A DNA stretch of 64,000 nucleotides, from positions 2,356,001 through 2,420,000 of the forward strand of contig NZ_CP141285.1 in NCBI RefSeq assembly GCF_035319885.1, read 5' to 3'. Position 1 is the stretch's first letter, and each line of letters starts with the position of its first letter. Shown here piece after piece: positions 1 through 9,258 of the stretch. The notes beneath the pieces were generated by a model that was not told the origin of the DNA, made no database searches, and worked only from the letters and a program-made list of their open reading frames with translations. Source of the DNA: Altererythrobacter sp. H2 (GTDB lineage: Bacteria > Pseudomonadota > Alphaproteobacteria > Sphingomonadales > Sphingomonadaceae). The translations under genes and the position numbers were made by a program.

Positions 1-288
1 TGGGGCTGCGAAGGTTACCGAGACGCCGTAAAACAAGATGAAAACTGCGCCGAACCAGATGTAGGGCACCTCGAAGTGCAGGGTGGAACGCTGCGGCAGG
101 CCCGTGAGTGCGAGCAAGGCCAGTGCTATTGCCAGCCCCACGGCGAATGCTGCTGCGGTTGCAGCAATCGGGCCGCCCAACTGCTTGCTGAGTCCAGAAT
201 TGAACGCGGCGAAGACCGGAATTCCAATCCCGGCTGCAAACATCATCGCCGCAATTGGCAAGAACGCACTGGACTGGGGCGTGTTCAC
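1..288 (-). CDS. YdcZ/DUF606-type DMT family transporter, N-terminal part
   Basis: The first 96 codons of an integral membrane protein are present; the 3' end lies outside the window. The start is a GTG at 288 that overlaps the stop of the mutase gene as GTGA, which supports translational coupling. The protein opens with a hydrophobic helix containing [16 protein letters not shown], then [18 protein letters not shown], then a third helix ending at the window edge. A Gly/Pro-rich first helix followed by an Asn and a short GGP turn is typical of the small DMT-superfamily YdcZ (DUF606) proteins. The substrate is unknown. Its place at the end of the propionate operon may be incidental. Confidence 0.7.
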   Translation of the reverse strand, partial: MNTPQSSAFLPIAAMMFAAGIGIPVFAAFNSGLSKQLGGPIAATAAAFAVGLAIALALLALTGLPQRSTLHFEVPYIWFGAVFILFYGVSVTFAAP

Positions 289-2426
289 TCCGCCGCCTCG
301 TCCAGTTCATCCCCTGCAGGCGGCATATTATGACCCAGCAGGCGCAGCATGTCCGCGCCGCATTCGACCACGTTGCTGCCCGGGCCGTAGATGCCCTGCA
401 CCCCCGCCTCGCGCAGGAAGTCGTAATCCTGCGGCGGGATCACGCCGCCAGCGACGACCTTGATATCGCTGCGCCCGGCTTCACGCAGGAGCTGGATCAG
501 CTCGGGGATCAGCGTCTTGTGCCCGGCGGCGAGGCTGCTTGCACCGATGGCGTCGACATCCTGCTCCAGCGCCATTGCCACGGTTTCGCGCGGGGTCTGG
601 AACAGCGGGCCGGAGACGACCTCGAACCCCATGTCGGCAAAGGCGGATGCGATCACGTTTGCGCCGCGGTCGTGCCCGTCCTGGCCCATCTTGGCGACCA
701 TGATCTTCGGCTTGCGGCCCAGGCGGCGCTCGACCGCCTGCACCCCATCCAGCACCTGCTGCCAGCGGCGGTCGAATTCATAGGCGCTCTTGTAGACGCC
801 GCGCACCGGCTTGGGCGTGGCGTCATGGCGGCCGAACACCTGCTCCATTGCAGCGGAAATCTCGCCCAGCGTAGCATCGTGCCGCGCCGCATCGACCGCG
901 AGGGCAAGCACGTTGGCCCCGCCCGCCGCGCCTTCGGTCAGGGCCTTGAGCGCCGCCTGGCAGGCCGCCTCGTCACGCCCGGCCCGCACCGCTTTCAGCC
1001 GCGCGATCTGGCTGTCGCGCACGGCGTGGTTGTCGACCTCCAGCGTGTCCATCGCGTCTTCGGTTTCGCGGCGGTACTTGTTGACGCCGACGATCACCGC
1101 CTCGCCCTTGTCGATGGCGGTCTGTTTCTGCGCCGCCGCCGTTTCGATCGCGGCCTTGGGCGCGCCGGTGGCAACATAGGCGGTCATCCCGCCAGCCGCC
1201 TCGACCTCGGCCATCAGCGCCTCGGCCTGCTCCACCAGCGTCTGCGTCAGCGCCTCGATGTAGTAGGAGCCGCCGAGCGGATCGACCACGTTGCAGATGC
1301 CGCTTTCCTCCTGCAGCACCAGCTGGGTGTTGCGGGCAATGCGGGCAGAGAAATCGGTTGGCAGGGCAATGGCTTCGTCGAGCGCGTTGGTGTGCAGGCT
1401 CTGCGTCCCCCCCAGCGTCGCGGCCATGGCCTCGATCGTGGTGCGGATGACGTTGTTGTAGGGGTCCTGCTCCTGCAAGCTGACGCCGCTGGTCTGGCAG
1501 TGGGTGCGCAGCATCTTGCTGCGTTCGCTCTTCGCGCCCAGCCCGTCCATCACCCGCCACCACAGCGTGCGCGCGGCGCGCAGCTTGGCGATCTCCATGA
1601 AGAAGTTCATGCCGATGCCGAAGAAGAAGCTCAAGCGACCCGCAAACGCGTCCACGTCCAGCCCCGCCGCCATCGCACGGCTCGCATATTCCTTGCCGTC
1701 GGCGATGGTGAAGGCGAGTTCCTGCACCGCCGTCGCCCCGGCTTCGTGCATGTGGTAGCCGGAAATCGAAATGCTGTTGAACTTCGGCATCTTGGCCGAG
1801 GTATAGGCGATGATGTCCGACACGATCCGCATCGAAGGCTCAGGCGGATAGATGTAGGTGTTGCGGACCATGAACTCCTTGAGGATGTCGTTCTGAATCG
1901 TCCCGTCGAGCTTGTCCTGGCTCACCCCCTGGCGTTCTGCCGCGACGATGAAGAAGGCCAGCACCGGGATCACCGCGCCGTTCATCGTCATGCTGACCGA
2001 CATCTGATCGAGCGGGATCTGGTCGAACAGGATCTGCATGTCGGCGACGGTATCGATGGCGACCCCGGCCTTGCCGACATCGCCGACCACGCGCGGGTGG
2101 TCGCTGTCATAGCCCCGGTGGGTGGCAAGATCGAACGCGACCGACAGCCCCTTCTGCCCCGCCGCCAGGTTGCGGCGATAGAAGGCATTCGATTCCTCGG
2201 CGGTGGAGAAGCCGGCATATTGCCGGATCGTCCACGGGCGGCCTGCATACATGCTCGCCTTCACCCCGCGGGTAAACGGCGCGAAGCCCGGCAGGCCGGG
2301 ATCGGTGGTCACGTCCTCCGCCGTGTAGAGCGGCTTGATCGGGAACCCTTCCGGCGTGTGCCAGGTGAGGTCCTTGCCCTTCACTTCCTTGTCGGCTGCT
2401 GCCTGCCAATCTTCGAACTTAGCCAT
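285..2426 (-). CDS. scpA: Methylmalonyl-CoA mutase (single-chain, B12-dependent)
   Basis: Interconverts (R)-methylmalonyl-CoA and succinyl-CoA with adenosylcobalamin, the last step of propionate entry into the TCA cycle. The protein is 713 residues, the length of the homodimeric/large-subunit form. The N-terminal TIM-barrel carries substrate-binding stretches such as [20 protein letters not shown] near residue 65. The C-terminal cobalamin domain (about 580-700) shows the base-off/His-on signature DGHDRGA, then GASSLAAGH, then VAGGVIP, i.e. the DxHxxG...SxL...GG pattern. It is downstream of pccB, mce and an enoyl-CoA hydratase on the same strand, separated from the hydratase by 138 bp holding two hairpin repeats. 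Identification is secure; the symbol could equally be mutA/mcm. Confidence 0.95.
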   Translation of the reverse strand: MAKFEDWQAAADKEVKGKDLTWHTPEGFPIKPLYTAEDVTTDPGLPGFAPFTRGVKASMYAGRPWTIRQYAGFSTAEESNAFYRRNLAAGQKGLSVAFDLATHRGYDSDHPRVVGDVGKAGVAIDTVADMQILFDQIPLDQMSVSMTMNGAVIPVLAFFIVAAERQGVSQDKLDGTIQNDILKEFMVRNTYIYPPEPSMRIVSDIIAYTSAKMPKFNSISISGYHMHEAGATAVQELAFTIADGKEYASRAMAAGLDVDAFAGRLSFFFGIGMNFFMEIAKLRAARTLWWRVMDGLGAKSERSKMLRTHCQTSGVSLQEQDPYNNVIRTTIEAMAATLGGTQSLHTNALDEAIALPTDFSARIARNTQLVLQEESGICNVVDPLGGSYYIEALTQTLVEQAEALMAEVEAAGGMTAYVATGAPKAAIETAAAQKQTAIDKGEAVIVGVNKYRRETEDAMDTLEVDNHAVRDSQIARLKAVRAGRDEAACQAALKALTEGAAGGANVLALAVDAARHDATLGEISAAMEQVFGRHDATPKPVRGVYKSAYEFDRRWQQVLDGVQAVERRLGRKPKIMVAKMGQDGHDRGANVIASAFADMGFEVVSGPLFQTPRETVAMALEQDVDAIGASSLAAGHKTLIPELIQLLREAGRSDIKVVAGGVIPPQDYDFLREAGVQGIYGPGSNVVECGADMLRLLGHNMPPAGDELDEAAE

Positions 2427-2441
2427 GTCTTACCTCAAAGC

Positions 2442-2463
2442 TCTCTCCCCTTCAGGGGAGAGA
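2442..2463. repeat. Small palindromic repeat (CTCTCCCC type), copy 1
   Basis: A 10-bp perfect stem with a 2-nt centre (TCTCTCCCCT-TC-AGGGGAGAGA) lies just upstream of the mutase start. It pairs with a second, oppositely oriented copy at 2536-2559. Such C/T-rich perfect hairpins are common interspersed repeats in GC-rich genomes. It could also form a structure in the mRNA between the hydratase and mutase genes. Confidence 0.7.
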
Positions 2464-2535
2464 TACGCAGGCTTGCGGGCTTGCCCCGCTAGCCGGAGTT
2501 GAGAGGGGCGGGCAACGCGCCTCCCCCTCTCCCAA

Positions 2536-2559
2536 CCCTCTCCCCTGAAGGGGAGAGGG
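2536..2559. repeat. Small palindromic repeat (CTCTCCCC type), copy 2
   Basis: An 11-bp perfect stem (CCCTCTCCCCT-GA-AGGGGAGAGGG) sits 5 bp downstream of the enoyl-CoA hydratase stop. Its core is the reverse complement of the copy at 2442-2463, so the two together make a larger inverted pair. It may attenuate transcription into the mutase gene, but there is no T-run to call it a terminator. Confidence 0.7.
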
Positions 2560-2564
2560 CTATC

Positions 2565-3350
2565 TTACTTCCCCTTGAATTCCGCCTTGCGCTTCTGGAG
2601 GAAGGCCATCCCGCCTTCCATCGCGTCCGCGCTCGCGCCTGCAATGCGCTGGCCTTCGGCCTCGGCCACCAGCACTTCCGGCAGGGTGCCGTCCATCGCC
2701 AGGGCAATGTTCTTCTTCATCGTGGCGTAGGCGAGCGTCGGGCCGTTGGCCAGCTTCAGCGCCAGCGCGCGCGCCTCACCCATCAGGTCGGCGTCTTCCA
2801 CCGCCTTGTAGATCAGGCCCCATTCCTCGGCCTGTTCGGCACCGATCTTCTCGCCCAGCATCATCATCCGGGTGGCGCGGGCGCGACCGATCGCGCGGGC
2901 GAGCAGCCAGGTGCTGCCGCCGTCGGGCACCAGCCCGATGTTGACGAAGGCCTGGAGGAAATAGGCGCTCTTGCTCGCGATGGTGAAATCCGCCGCCAGC
3001 GCAAGACTGCAGCCCACGCCCGCCGCCGGGCCATTGACCGCGCAGATCACCGGCACTTGCAGGCGCATCACGTGGCCGACCGCCGGGTTGTAATGGTTCT
3101 GCAGCGCCCGGTGGCTGCCGCCCTTGGCCGCCAGCGCGCTGGCCTCGCCGCGTGCGGCCAGGTCCGCGCCTGAGCAGAAGCCCTTGCCCGCCCCGGTGAT
3201 CAGCACCGCGCGCGCGTCACCCAGATCATACAGCGCCGCGCCGATCTCGTCCGCCATCGCCGGCGGCATGGCGTTCAATCGCTCGGGCCGGTTGAGGGTA
3301 ATGGTCAGCAGCGGGCCATCGCGTTCTGCGAGGATAGTTTCGTAGGACAT
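2565..3350 (-). CDS. Enoyl-CoA hydratase/isomerase family protein
   Basis: A 261-residue crotonase-fold protein starting MSYETILAERDG, with the family pattern LNRPERLNAM near residue 20 and the oxyanion-hole segment GFCSGADL near 65. The second oxyanion-hole region is GPAAGVGCSLALAADFTIAS. A catalytic-type Glu/Asp pair is plausible at VPDGGSTWLLAR (about residue 140). The chosen start overlaps the mce stop by one base (TGATG), and the longer open frame upstream is only out-of-frame mce sequence. The exact substrate is not readable. Its position between mce and the mutase suggests a role in branched or odd-chain acyl-CoA breakdown that feeds propionyl-CoA. Confidence 0.9.
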   Translation of the reverse strand: MSYETILAERDGPLLTITLNRPERLNAMPPAMADEIGAALYDLGDARAVLITGAGKGFCSGADLAARGEASALAAKGGSHRALQNHYNPAVGHVMRLQVPVICAVNGPAAGVGCSLALAADFTIASKSAYFLQAFVNIGLVPDGGSTWLLARAIGRARATRMMMLGEKIGAEQAEEWGLIYKAVEDADLMGEARALALKLANGPTLAYATMKKNIALAMDGTLPEVLVAEAEGQRIAGASADAMEGGMAFLQKRKAEFKGK

Positions 3351-3787
3351 CAGTGCTCTCCTGCGGGTGTTTCCATGATCTCTGTCAGCATGCCCTGCAT
3401 GTCCTTGGGATGGACGAAAAAGATAGGCGTGCCATGCGCGCCGATCCGGGTGGGGCCGAGGATGCGCTTGCCCTGCCCTTCGAACCATTCGCGCGCGGCG
3501 GCAATATCAGGCACTTCGAAGCAGACATGGTGCTGCCCGCCCAGGGGGTTCTTGTCGAGGAACCCGCGAATGGCGGAGCCTTCGCCGAGCGGCTCGATCA
3601 GTTCGATCTGCGTGCCGTCCATTCCGGAGTGCGTGGGGGTGTTGACGAAGCACACCTTCACCCCCTGCTCCGGCAGGTCGAACGGCTCGGTAATATCGGT
3701 CGCGCCCATGGCGTCGCGGTAGAACGCGATCGAGTCCGCGATGGAGGGCGTGGCGACCCCGATGTGGTTGAAACGGCCTAGTTTCAT
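3350..3787 (-). CDS. mce: Methylmalonyl-CoA epimerase
   Basis: Epimerises (S)- to (R)-methylmalonyl-CoA, the step between propionyl-CoA carboxylase and the mutase. At 145 residues it is the usual length. The glyoxalase/VOC fold is visible as two beta-alpha-beta modules, starting FNHIGVATPS (metal-ligand His 8) with a second half GGQHHVCFEV. A metal-binding Glu is expected in MLTEIME near the C-terminus. It overlaps the upstream membrane-protein gene by ATGA and the downstream hydratase by TGATG, so it sits inside a tightly coupled operon. Confidence 0.95.
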   Translation of the reverse strand: MKLGRFNHIGVATPSIADSIAFYRDAMGATDITEPFDLPEQGVKVCFVNTPTHSGMDGTQIELIEPLGEGSAIRGFLDKNPLGGQHHVCFEVPDIAAAREWFEGQGKRILGPTRIGAHGTPIFFVHPKDMQGMLTEIMETPAGEH

Positions 3788-4260
3788 GCTTTTTTCTCTA
3801 TCTGTGTTTGATCGACGGGCAATTGGCCGATTTCGTAAGCCGCGAAGCCGATTCCGACCATAAATGCGGCGATTGAGAGTCCCAGCAACACAGCGCCAAC
3901 CACAATGGCACCGCTAGGTTCTGGATCATACGTATCGTTTTCGCACGTATCGAGCCCTTGTCCCTTCCAGAGACTATTGGTTAACTTCCCCGCATAGTCC
4001 GCAGCACCAATAGCAAGGACGATACCGCTACCTAACGTCAAGCCAATACCTCCCAAAAAAGCCCACGCTGGCCCAGCAAACATTATCGGGGCAAACTGCG
4101 TCGAATTGAATCCCGCGATAAGCGCTGCTGAATGGAAAACAGCAGTGCTCGTAAGGACCCATTTCAATAGCCCGATCGATCCTTCGAAAAAGCGCGAAAT
4201 TGCGTCGCGTGCAATTGCTTTACGCTCTTCAAAAACCCAATCTGGAAGTTTGTCAGTCAA
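3784..4260 (-). CDS. Unrecognised membrane protein inside the propionate operon
   Basis: A 158-residue protein I do not recognise. A charged N-terminus (MTDKLPDWVFEERK) is followed by hydrophobic helices around residues 30-52, 58-85 and 115-142. A polar loop with Cys (GLDTCENDTYD) lies between the second and third, and the C-terminus is charged. Its base composition is visibly more AT-rich than the neighbouring genes, with codons such as AAA, TTT and ATA that they avoid. The stop overlaps the mce start (ATGA) and only 7 bp separate it from pccB, so it is co-transcribed. It looks like an acquired or fast-evolving gene inserted between pccB and mce. Confidence 0.6.
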   Translation of the reverse strand: MTDKLPDWVFEERKAIARDAISRFFEGSIGLLKWVLTSTAVFHSAALIAGFNSTQFAPIMFAGPAWAFLGGIGLTLGSGIVLAIGAADYAGKLTNSLWKGQGLDTCENDTYDPEPSGAIVVGAVLLGLSIAAFMVGIGFAAYEIGQLPVDQTQIEKKA

Positions 4261-4267
4261 GAGCTAC

Positions 4268-5794
4268 TCACAGCGGAATATTGTCATGCTTCTTCCACGG
4301 GTTCTCCAGCACCTTTCCGCGCAGCCTTCTCAGCCCTGAGGCGATCCGGCGGCGGGTCGAGTGGGGGTAGATCACCTCGTCGATATAGCCGCGCTGGGCG
4401 GCGACGAAGGGGTTGGCGAAGCGGGCTTCGTATTCCTTGGTGCGCTCGGCGATTTCCTCCGGCGTCTTGCCACGGAAGATGATCTCCACCGCGCCCTTTG
4501 CGCCCATCACCGCGATCTCGGCGGTCGGCCAGGCGTAGTTGAGATCGCCGCGCAGATGCTTCGATGCCATCACGTCGTACGCCCCGCCGTAGGCCTTGCG
4601 GGTGATCACGGTGATCTTGGGCACGGTCGCCTCGGCATAGGCGAACAATAGCTTCGCGCCGTGCTTGATGATCCCGCCCAGTTCCTGCGCCGTGCCGGGG
4701 AGGAAGCCGGGCACGTCGACGAAGGTCAGGATCGGGATTTCGAACGCATCGCAGAACCGCACGAACCGCGCCGCCTTCTTCGACGAGTTGATATCGAGAC
4801 AGCCCGCCAGCACCATCGGCTGGTTGGCGACCACGCCCACGGTGCGCCCTTCGATCCGGCCGAATCCGCACAGGATATTGCCTGCGTGCCCCGGCTGGAT
4901 TTCGAAAAACTCGCCTTCGTCCAGCACCTTGCGGACGACTTCGTGCATGTCATAGGGCTGGTTGGCGTTGTCGGGGATCAGCGTGTCGAGGCTCGGCTCC
5001 TCCCGGTCCCACGGGTCGCTGGTCGGCCGTTCGGGCACGGTCTCGCGGTTCGACAAGGGCAGGAAATCGAAGAAGGCGCGGGTGGCCATCAATGCTTCGA
5101 TATCGTTCTCGAACGCCACGTCGGCCACGCTGGTCTTGGTGGTATGCGTCACCGCCCCGCCCAGTTCCTCCTGCGTCACCACTTCGTTGGTCACGGTCTT
5201 GACCACGTCCGGCCCGGTGACGAACATGTAGGAGCTGTCCTTCACCATGAAGATGAAGTCGGTCATCGCGGGCGAGTAGACCGCCCCGCCGGCACATGGC
5301 CCCATGATCAGGCTGATCTGCGGCACCACTCCCGATGCCAGCACATTGCGCTGGAACACTTCGGCGTAGCCGCCAAGCGATGCCACGCCTTCCTGGATTC
5401 GCGCCCCGCCCGAATCGTTGAGGCCGATCACCGGCGCGCCGACCTTCATCGCCATGTCCATCACCTTGCAGATCTTCTCCGCATGGCGCTTGGAAAGAGA
5501 GCCGCCGAACACGGTGAAATCCTGGCTGAACACGAACACCAGCCGCCCGTTGATCGTGCCGCTGCCGGTGACCACACCGTCACCCGGGATCTTCTGCTGC
5601 TCCATCCCGAAATCGACGCAGTCATGCTCGACATAGGTGTCCAGCTCCTCGAAGCTGTCCTCGTCGAGCAGCACTTCGAGGCGTTCGCGCGCGGTCAGCT
5701 TGCCCTTGGCGTGCTGCGCGTCGATCCGCTTCTGGCCGCCGCCCACGCGGGCGGCTTCGCGGCGCTTTTCCATTTCGGCGATATTGGCGGACAT
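4268..5794 (-). CDS. pccB: Propionyl-CoA carboxylase beta (carboxyltransferase) subunit
   Basis: Carboxyltransferase half of propionyl-CoA carboxylase, making methylmalonyl-CoA from propionyl-CoA and carboxybiotin; it needs a biotin-carrying PccA subunit, which is not in this window. The 508-residue product begins [20 protein letters not shown], chosen because an AGGGAG ribosome site lies upstream and homologues start here; the open frame runs a further 32 codons upstream. Two crotonase-like halves are visible: [17 protein letters not shown] and [16 protein letters not shown], then [13 protein letters not shown] and [11 protein letters not shown]. It heads the minus-strand operon leading to mce and the mutase. 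Confidence 0.95.
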   Translation of the reverse strand: MSANIAEMEKRREAARVGGGQKRIDAQHAKGKLTARERLEVLLDEDSFEELDTYVEHDCVDFGMEQQKIPGDGVVTGSGTINGRLVFVFSQDFTVFGGSLSKRHAEKICKVMDMAMKVGAPVIGLNDSGGARIQEGVASLGGYAEVFQRNVLASGVVPQISLIMGPCAGGAVYSPAMTDFIFMVKDSSYMFVTGPDVVKTVTNEVVTQEELGGAVTHTTKTSVADVAFENDIEALMATRAFFDFLPLSNRETVPERPTSDPWDREEPSLDTLIPDNANQPYDMHEVVRKVLDEGEFFEIQPGHAGNILCGFGRIEGRTVGVVANQPMVLAGCLDINSSKKAARFVRFCDAFEIPILTFVDVPGFLPGTAQELGGIIKHGAKLLFAYAEATVPKITVITRKAYGGAYDVMASKHLRGDLNYAWPTAEIAVMGAKGAVEIIFRGKTPEEIAERTKEYEARFANPFVAAQRGYIDEVIYPHSTRRRIASGLRRLRGKVLENPWKKHDNIPL

Positions 5795-5905
5795 CGGCGC
5801 TCCCTGAGTGGTGCCTGATTCACGGGCAGGCATTCGTATGCATGGCTTGGTTGGGGCGGTTAGCCATCCCCTTGCCCCAGCGTCAAGCAAACGCAGCTTG
5901 GGCTG

Positions 5906-6628
5906 TCAAAAGCGCAGTGTGATGCGCCGGGCCAGCGCGGGCGAGATCGATTCGGCCCAGCGCAGGGCGCGGGTCATGCCGATATTGGCCTCGTACCGGC
6001 CCTGCTCGATCGCCGTTACGATCTGGCGGGCGCATTCAGCGGCGGGCATCTTCTTCATCGGGTTTCCGGCGTTCATCTGGGTGTCGACCACCGGCGGCAG
6101 CGCCTCAATCACCCGCACCGTGCTGCCTTTGAGCTGCTCGCGAAGGGCCAGGGTGTAGAACCGCAGGCCCGCCTTGGTGGCGCAATAGACCGGCTGGCGC
6201 GCCGCCGGGGCAATGGCGAGGCCGCTGGTAACATTGACGATGGCCGCCTCCGGGCGGGAACGGAGCCGCTCGATCAGCGCGGTGGACAGCCGGATCGGGG
6301 CGGAAAGGTTGGCGTAGATGCAGTCGTCGGCCGCGTCGGCATCGGGCGTGCCCTTGCGGACATCGTGATCGACCAGTTGCCCGGCGTTGTTGATCAGCAC
6401 GTCGATGTCCTCATCGACAATCTGGGCGACCAGTGCGTCAACTCCGGCCGCGTTCGACAGGTCGGCCGCCCGCGCGTCGAATCCCTCGGCGCGCATGAAG
6501 TCGAGCCGTTCACGATTGCGCCCGGTCACGATCACCCGCGCGCCTTTCGCTTTCAGCTGCCGCGCCAGTTCACGCCCGATCCCGGCGCTGCCGCCGGTCA
6601 GCAGGACTGTCTTTCCCTCAAGCTGCAT
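5906..6628 (-). CDS. Short-chain dehydrogenase/reductase (DltE-like)
   Basis: A 240-residue NAD(P)-dependent SDR. The cofactor loop is TGGSAGIG near residue 10, followed by NNAG near 85. The catalytic Ser-Tyr-Lys set is in NVTSGLA and the YCATK motif (about residues 134-150). The start MQLEGKTVLL is preceded by a GGAGGGTGG ribosome site; the longer upstream frame overlaps the divergent gene and is rejected. This subtype (fungal/bacterial DltE-like, COG3967) acts on unknown alcohols. It is divergent from the DauA-like gene with only 74 bp between the starts. Confidence 0.85.
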   Translation of the reverse strand: MQLEGKTVLLTGGSAGIGRELARQLKAKGARVIVTGRNRERLDFMRAEGFDARAADLSNAAGVDALVAQIVDEDIDVLINNAGQLVDHDVRKGTPDADAADDCIYANLSAPIRLSTALIERLRSRPEAAIVNVTSGLAIAPAARQPVYCATKAGLRFYTLALREQLKGSTVRVIEALPPVVDTQMNAGNPMKKMPAAECARQIVTAIEQGRYEANIGMTRALRWAESISPALARRITLRF

Positions 6629-6702
6629 CGGATCCACCCTCCTGCCCACCGGCCTACGCGCAAGCCTTGCCGCCCGCAACGCAATGCGCGACACGGGCGA
6701 AC

Positions 6703-7800
6703 ATGGAACAGGTCGACTTTCTGGTGATCGGGGCAGGCATTGCGGGGCTTTCCGCCGCCGCACGCCTGGCCCGGCACGGGCGCACGGTGGTGTGCGAGGC
6801 AGAGGCGGCGCCGGGGGTCCATTCCTCCGGCCGCAGTGCCGCCTTTGCGCACTTCGACATGGATGCCCCGCTGGTACGCGCCCTCACTGCCGCCAGCCTG
6901 CCGCTGCTGGAAGAACCCGGTGCAAGGCCGCACCCGGCGCTGTTCATCGCGCTGCAGGGGCAGGAAACCGACCTCGCGCGGGTCGAGGCGGGTTACCGCG
7001 AATGGGCCGAGGTGGAGCGGCTGACGGTGGCCGAGGCGCAAGCGCTGGTTCCCGTGCTGGAGAGCAGCAAGATCATCGGCGCACTGCTCGATCCCCACGG
7101 CCGCAAGCTCGATGCCCATGCCCTGCTGGAGGGGCACCGGCGCGCTCTGATGCAGGGCGGCGGAGTGCTCGCCACCAACGCGCAGGTCACAGGAATCGCA
7201 TTCACCGGCCAGCGCTGGCAGGTCGATACGCCGGGGCAGAGCTATAGCGCGCGGGTGGTCGTCAACGCGGCCGGTGCCTGGGCGGACGCGGTCGCCGCAC
7301 TGGCCGGCGTGGCAGGGATCGGCCTGCAACCGATGCGCCGCACCGTGATCACCTTTGACGTGGACAATGACGTCTCCGCCTGGCCCTTCACCAAGACGGT
7401 CGGCCCCGGCTTCTACATCGAGCCGGAAGGCCGCGGCCGCCTGCTCGCCTGCCCGATGGACGAGCACCCCTGCGCGCCGTGCGATGCGCAGCCGGAGGAA
7501 GAGGACGTGGCGCTCACCGCCTGGCGGGTCGAGCAGGCGACCACCCTCACCATCCCGCGCCTCGCCAGCAAGTGGGCGGGCCTGAGGAGCTTCACGCCGG
7601 ACCGGCTGCCGGTGGCGGGGTTCGACCCGGACGCGCCGGGGTTCTTCTGGCTCGCGGGGCAAGGCGGGTTCGGCCTGCAGACCTCGCCCGCGATGGCGCT
7701 CGCCGCAGAGGCGCTGGTAGCTGGCGGAGCATGGCCGGAGGAACTGCGCGCCGTCGGCGTGGCGGCCAGCGATCTCTCGCCAGCCCGCCTGCGCCGCTAG
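6703..7800 (+). CDS. FAD-dependent D-amino-acid/D-arginine dehydrogenase-like protein
   Basis: A 365-residue flavoprotein of the DAO family. The FAD-binding GAGIAGLSAAARLARHG lies at about residues 9-26, followed by GVHSSGRSAAF, then VVNAAGAWAD near 190. The C-terminal block is WAGLRSFTPDRLPVAG then GQGGFGLQTSPAM, ending LSPARLRR. The arrangement, including SGRSAA and the final LSPxRL, closely resembles Pseudomonas DauA, which oxidises D-Arg and other D-amino acids to 2-oxo acids. The start MEQVDFLVIG is placed at the family start. Its stop lies one base from the convergent glutathione reductase stop. Substrate specificity is inferred only. Confidence 0.8.
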   Translation: MEQVDFLVIGAGIAGLSAAARLARHGRTVVCEAEAAPGVHSSGRSAAFAHFDMDAPLVRALTAASLPLLEEPGARPHPALFIALQGQETDLARVEAGYREWAEVERLTVAEAQALVPVLESSKIIGALLDPHGRKLDAHALLEGHRRALMQGGGVLATNAQVTGIAFTGQRWQVDTPGQSYSARVVVNAAGAWADAVAALAGVAGIGLQPMRRTVITFDVDNDVSAWPFTKTVGPGFYIEPEGRGRLLACPMDEHPCAPCDAQPEEEDVALTAWRVEQATTLTIPRLASKWAGLRSFTPDRLPVAGFDPDAPGFFWLAGQGGFGLQTSPAMALAAEALVAGGAWPEELRAVGVAASDLSPARLRR

Positions 7801-7801
7801 G

Positions 7802-9151
7802 CTACTTCAGCAGCACCAGTTCTTCCGCCATGGTCGGGTGGATCGCCACGGTCGCGTCGAAGTCGGCCTTGGTCAGCCCCGCGCGCACCGCCACGGCGAA
7901 GCCCTGGAGGATTTCCGGCGCATCCTGCCCGATCATGTGAATGCCCACCACCCGGTCGGTCGCCGCATCGACCACCATCTTGTAGAGGCTGCGCTCGTTG
8001 CGCCCGGCCACCACGTTCTTCATCGAGCGAAAATCGGACTGGTAGACCTTGACTGAGCCGAGCGTGTTGCGCGCCTCGCCTTCGGTCAGGCCGACCGAGG
8101 CAATCGGCGGGTGGCTGAACACCGCGCTGGGCACGCAGCTGTAATCGACCGTGGTTGGGGTTCCCCCGAACACAGTATCGGCAAAGGCCTGCCCCTCGCG
8201 GATCGCCACCGGGGTCAGCTGCACCCGGTCGGTCACGTCGCCAACCGCATAGATGTGATCGACATTGGTCTTGCTGAAGCGGTCGACCAGGATCTCGCCC
8301 CGGGCGCCCTGCTCCACGCCCGCCGTTTCGAGGCCCAGCCCCTCCACATTCGGCACGCGCCCGGTGGCATAGAGCACCAGGTCCACCTCGCACGGTTCGT
8401 AATTGGTCATGTGGACGCGCAGCTTACCGCCTTCGATCTGCTCGATTTTCTCGAACAGCGCGTTGAAGCGGAAGTCGATGCCCTTGGTCAGGCTGATCTG
8501 GAGCAGCCGGTCCCGCAAGGCCTCGTCATATCCGCGCAGCAGCTGGTCGCTGCGGTTCATCAGGCAGACCTTGGAGCCGAACTCGTTGAAGATCCCGGCG
8601 AACTCGTTGGCGATATAACCGCCGCCCGCGATCAGCACTTTCTCCGGAATGGCCTCGAGATGGAACACCTCGTTGGAGGTGATGCCGTGCTCGCTGCCGG
8701 GAAACTCGGGCACGTGCGGCCGGGCGCCGGTAGCGATCAGGATATACTTAGCGGTCACCACCTCGCCGCTGGCCAGGGTAAGTTCGTGCAGGCCGGTGAT
8801 GGTGGCGCGTTCGTTGAAGATGGTCACGCCGTGGTTGTCGAGCGTCTGGGTGTAGAGGCCGTTCAACCGGGTCACGTCGTCCTGCACGATATCGCGCAGG
8901 CGCGGCCAGTCGAATATCTTGCCTTCGACGTCCCAGCCGAACCGCTGGGCGTCGACCAGGTCTTCGGCAAAGTGCGCGCCGTAGACCAGCATCTTCTTCG
9001 GCACGCAGCCGCGGATCACGCAGGTGCCGCCAACGCGGTATTCCTCCGCCACCGCCACTTTCGCGCCGTGCGCAGCCGCAACGCGGCTGGCGCGGACCCC
9101 GCCGGAGCCCGCGCCAATCGTGAACAGATCGAAATCGTAAGTATCGGCCAT
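7802..9151 (-). CDS. gor: Glutathione-disulfide reductase
   Basis: NADPH-dependent reduction of GSSG in the cytoplasm. The 449-residue protein has the FAD motif GAGSGGVRASRVAA near residue 10, the redox-active disulfide in GGTCVIRGCVPKK (about residues 42-54), the NADPH-binding GGGYIANEFAG near 175, and the C-terminal catalytic His in AIHPTMAEE. The CVIRGC form is the one seen in plant and alphaproteobacterial glutathione reductases rather than in lipoamide dehydrogenases. The gene is convergent with the DauA-like gene (1 bp apart) and follows the helicase gene on the same strand after 107 bp. Confidence 0.92.
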   Translation of the reverse strand: MADTYDFDLFTIGAGSGGVRASRVAAAHGAKVAVAEEYRVGGTCVIRGCVPKKMLVYGAHFAEDLVDAQRFGWDVEGKIFDWPRLRDIVQDDVTRLNGLYTQTLDNHGVTIFNERATITGLHELTLASGEVVTAKYILIATGARPHVPEFPGSEHGITSNEVFHLEAIPEKVLIAGGGYIANEFAGIFNEFGSKVCLMNRSDQLLRGYDEALRDRLLQISLTKGIDFRFNALFEKIEQIEGGKLRVHMTNYEPCEVDLVLYATGRVPNVEGLGLETAGVEQGARGEILVDRFSKTNVDHIYAVGDVTDRVQLTPVAIREGQAFADTVFGGTPTTVDYSCVPSAVFSHPPIASVGLTEGEARNTLGSVKVYQSDFRSMKNVVAGRNERSLYKMVVDAATDRVVGIHMIGQDAPEILQGFAVAVRAGLTKADFDATVAIHPTMAEELVLLK

Positions 9152-9176
9152 GCGTGTTCTCCGTCAGGCCGGCGAT

Positions 9177-9213
9177 ATGGCGGGTGGAGGCACGCTTGCC
9201 AACCTCCCGCCAT
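9177..9213 (-). terminator. Hairpin downstream of the RNA helicase gene
   Basis: An imperfect GC-rich inverted repeat (ATGGCGGG... to ...CCCGCCAT) lies between the helicase stop (9259) and the gor start (9151). It could end helicase transcription or structure the gor leader. No T-run follows, so this is a weak call. Confidence 0.35.
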
Positions 9214-9258
9214 CACACCGGCTGTGCGGAAACCTGTTCGCAGGCCTCCCGGCAGCGG

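Noticed and set aside
255-2492. A 745-codon plus-strand open frame opposite the methylmalonyl-CoA mutase gene.
   Set aside because: It is an antisense shadow of a clear gene in GC-rich DNA: no family motif, rich in His/Arg/Leu repeats as expected from complement codons, and no ribosome site.
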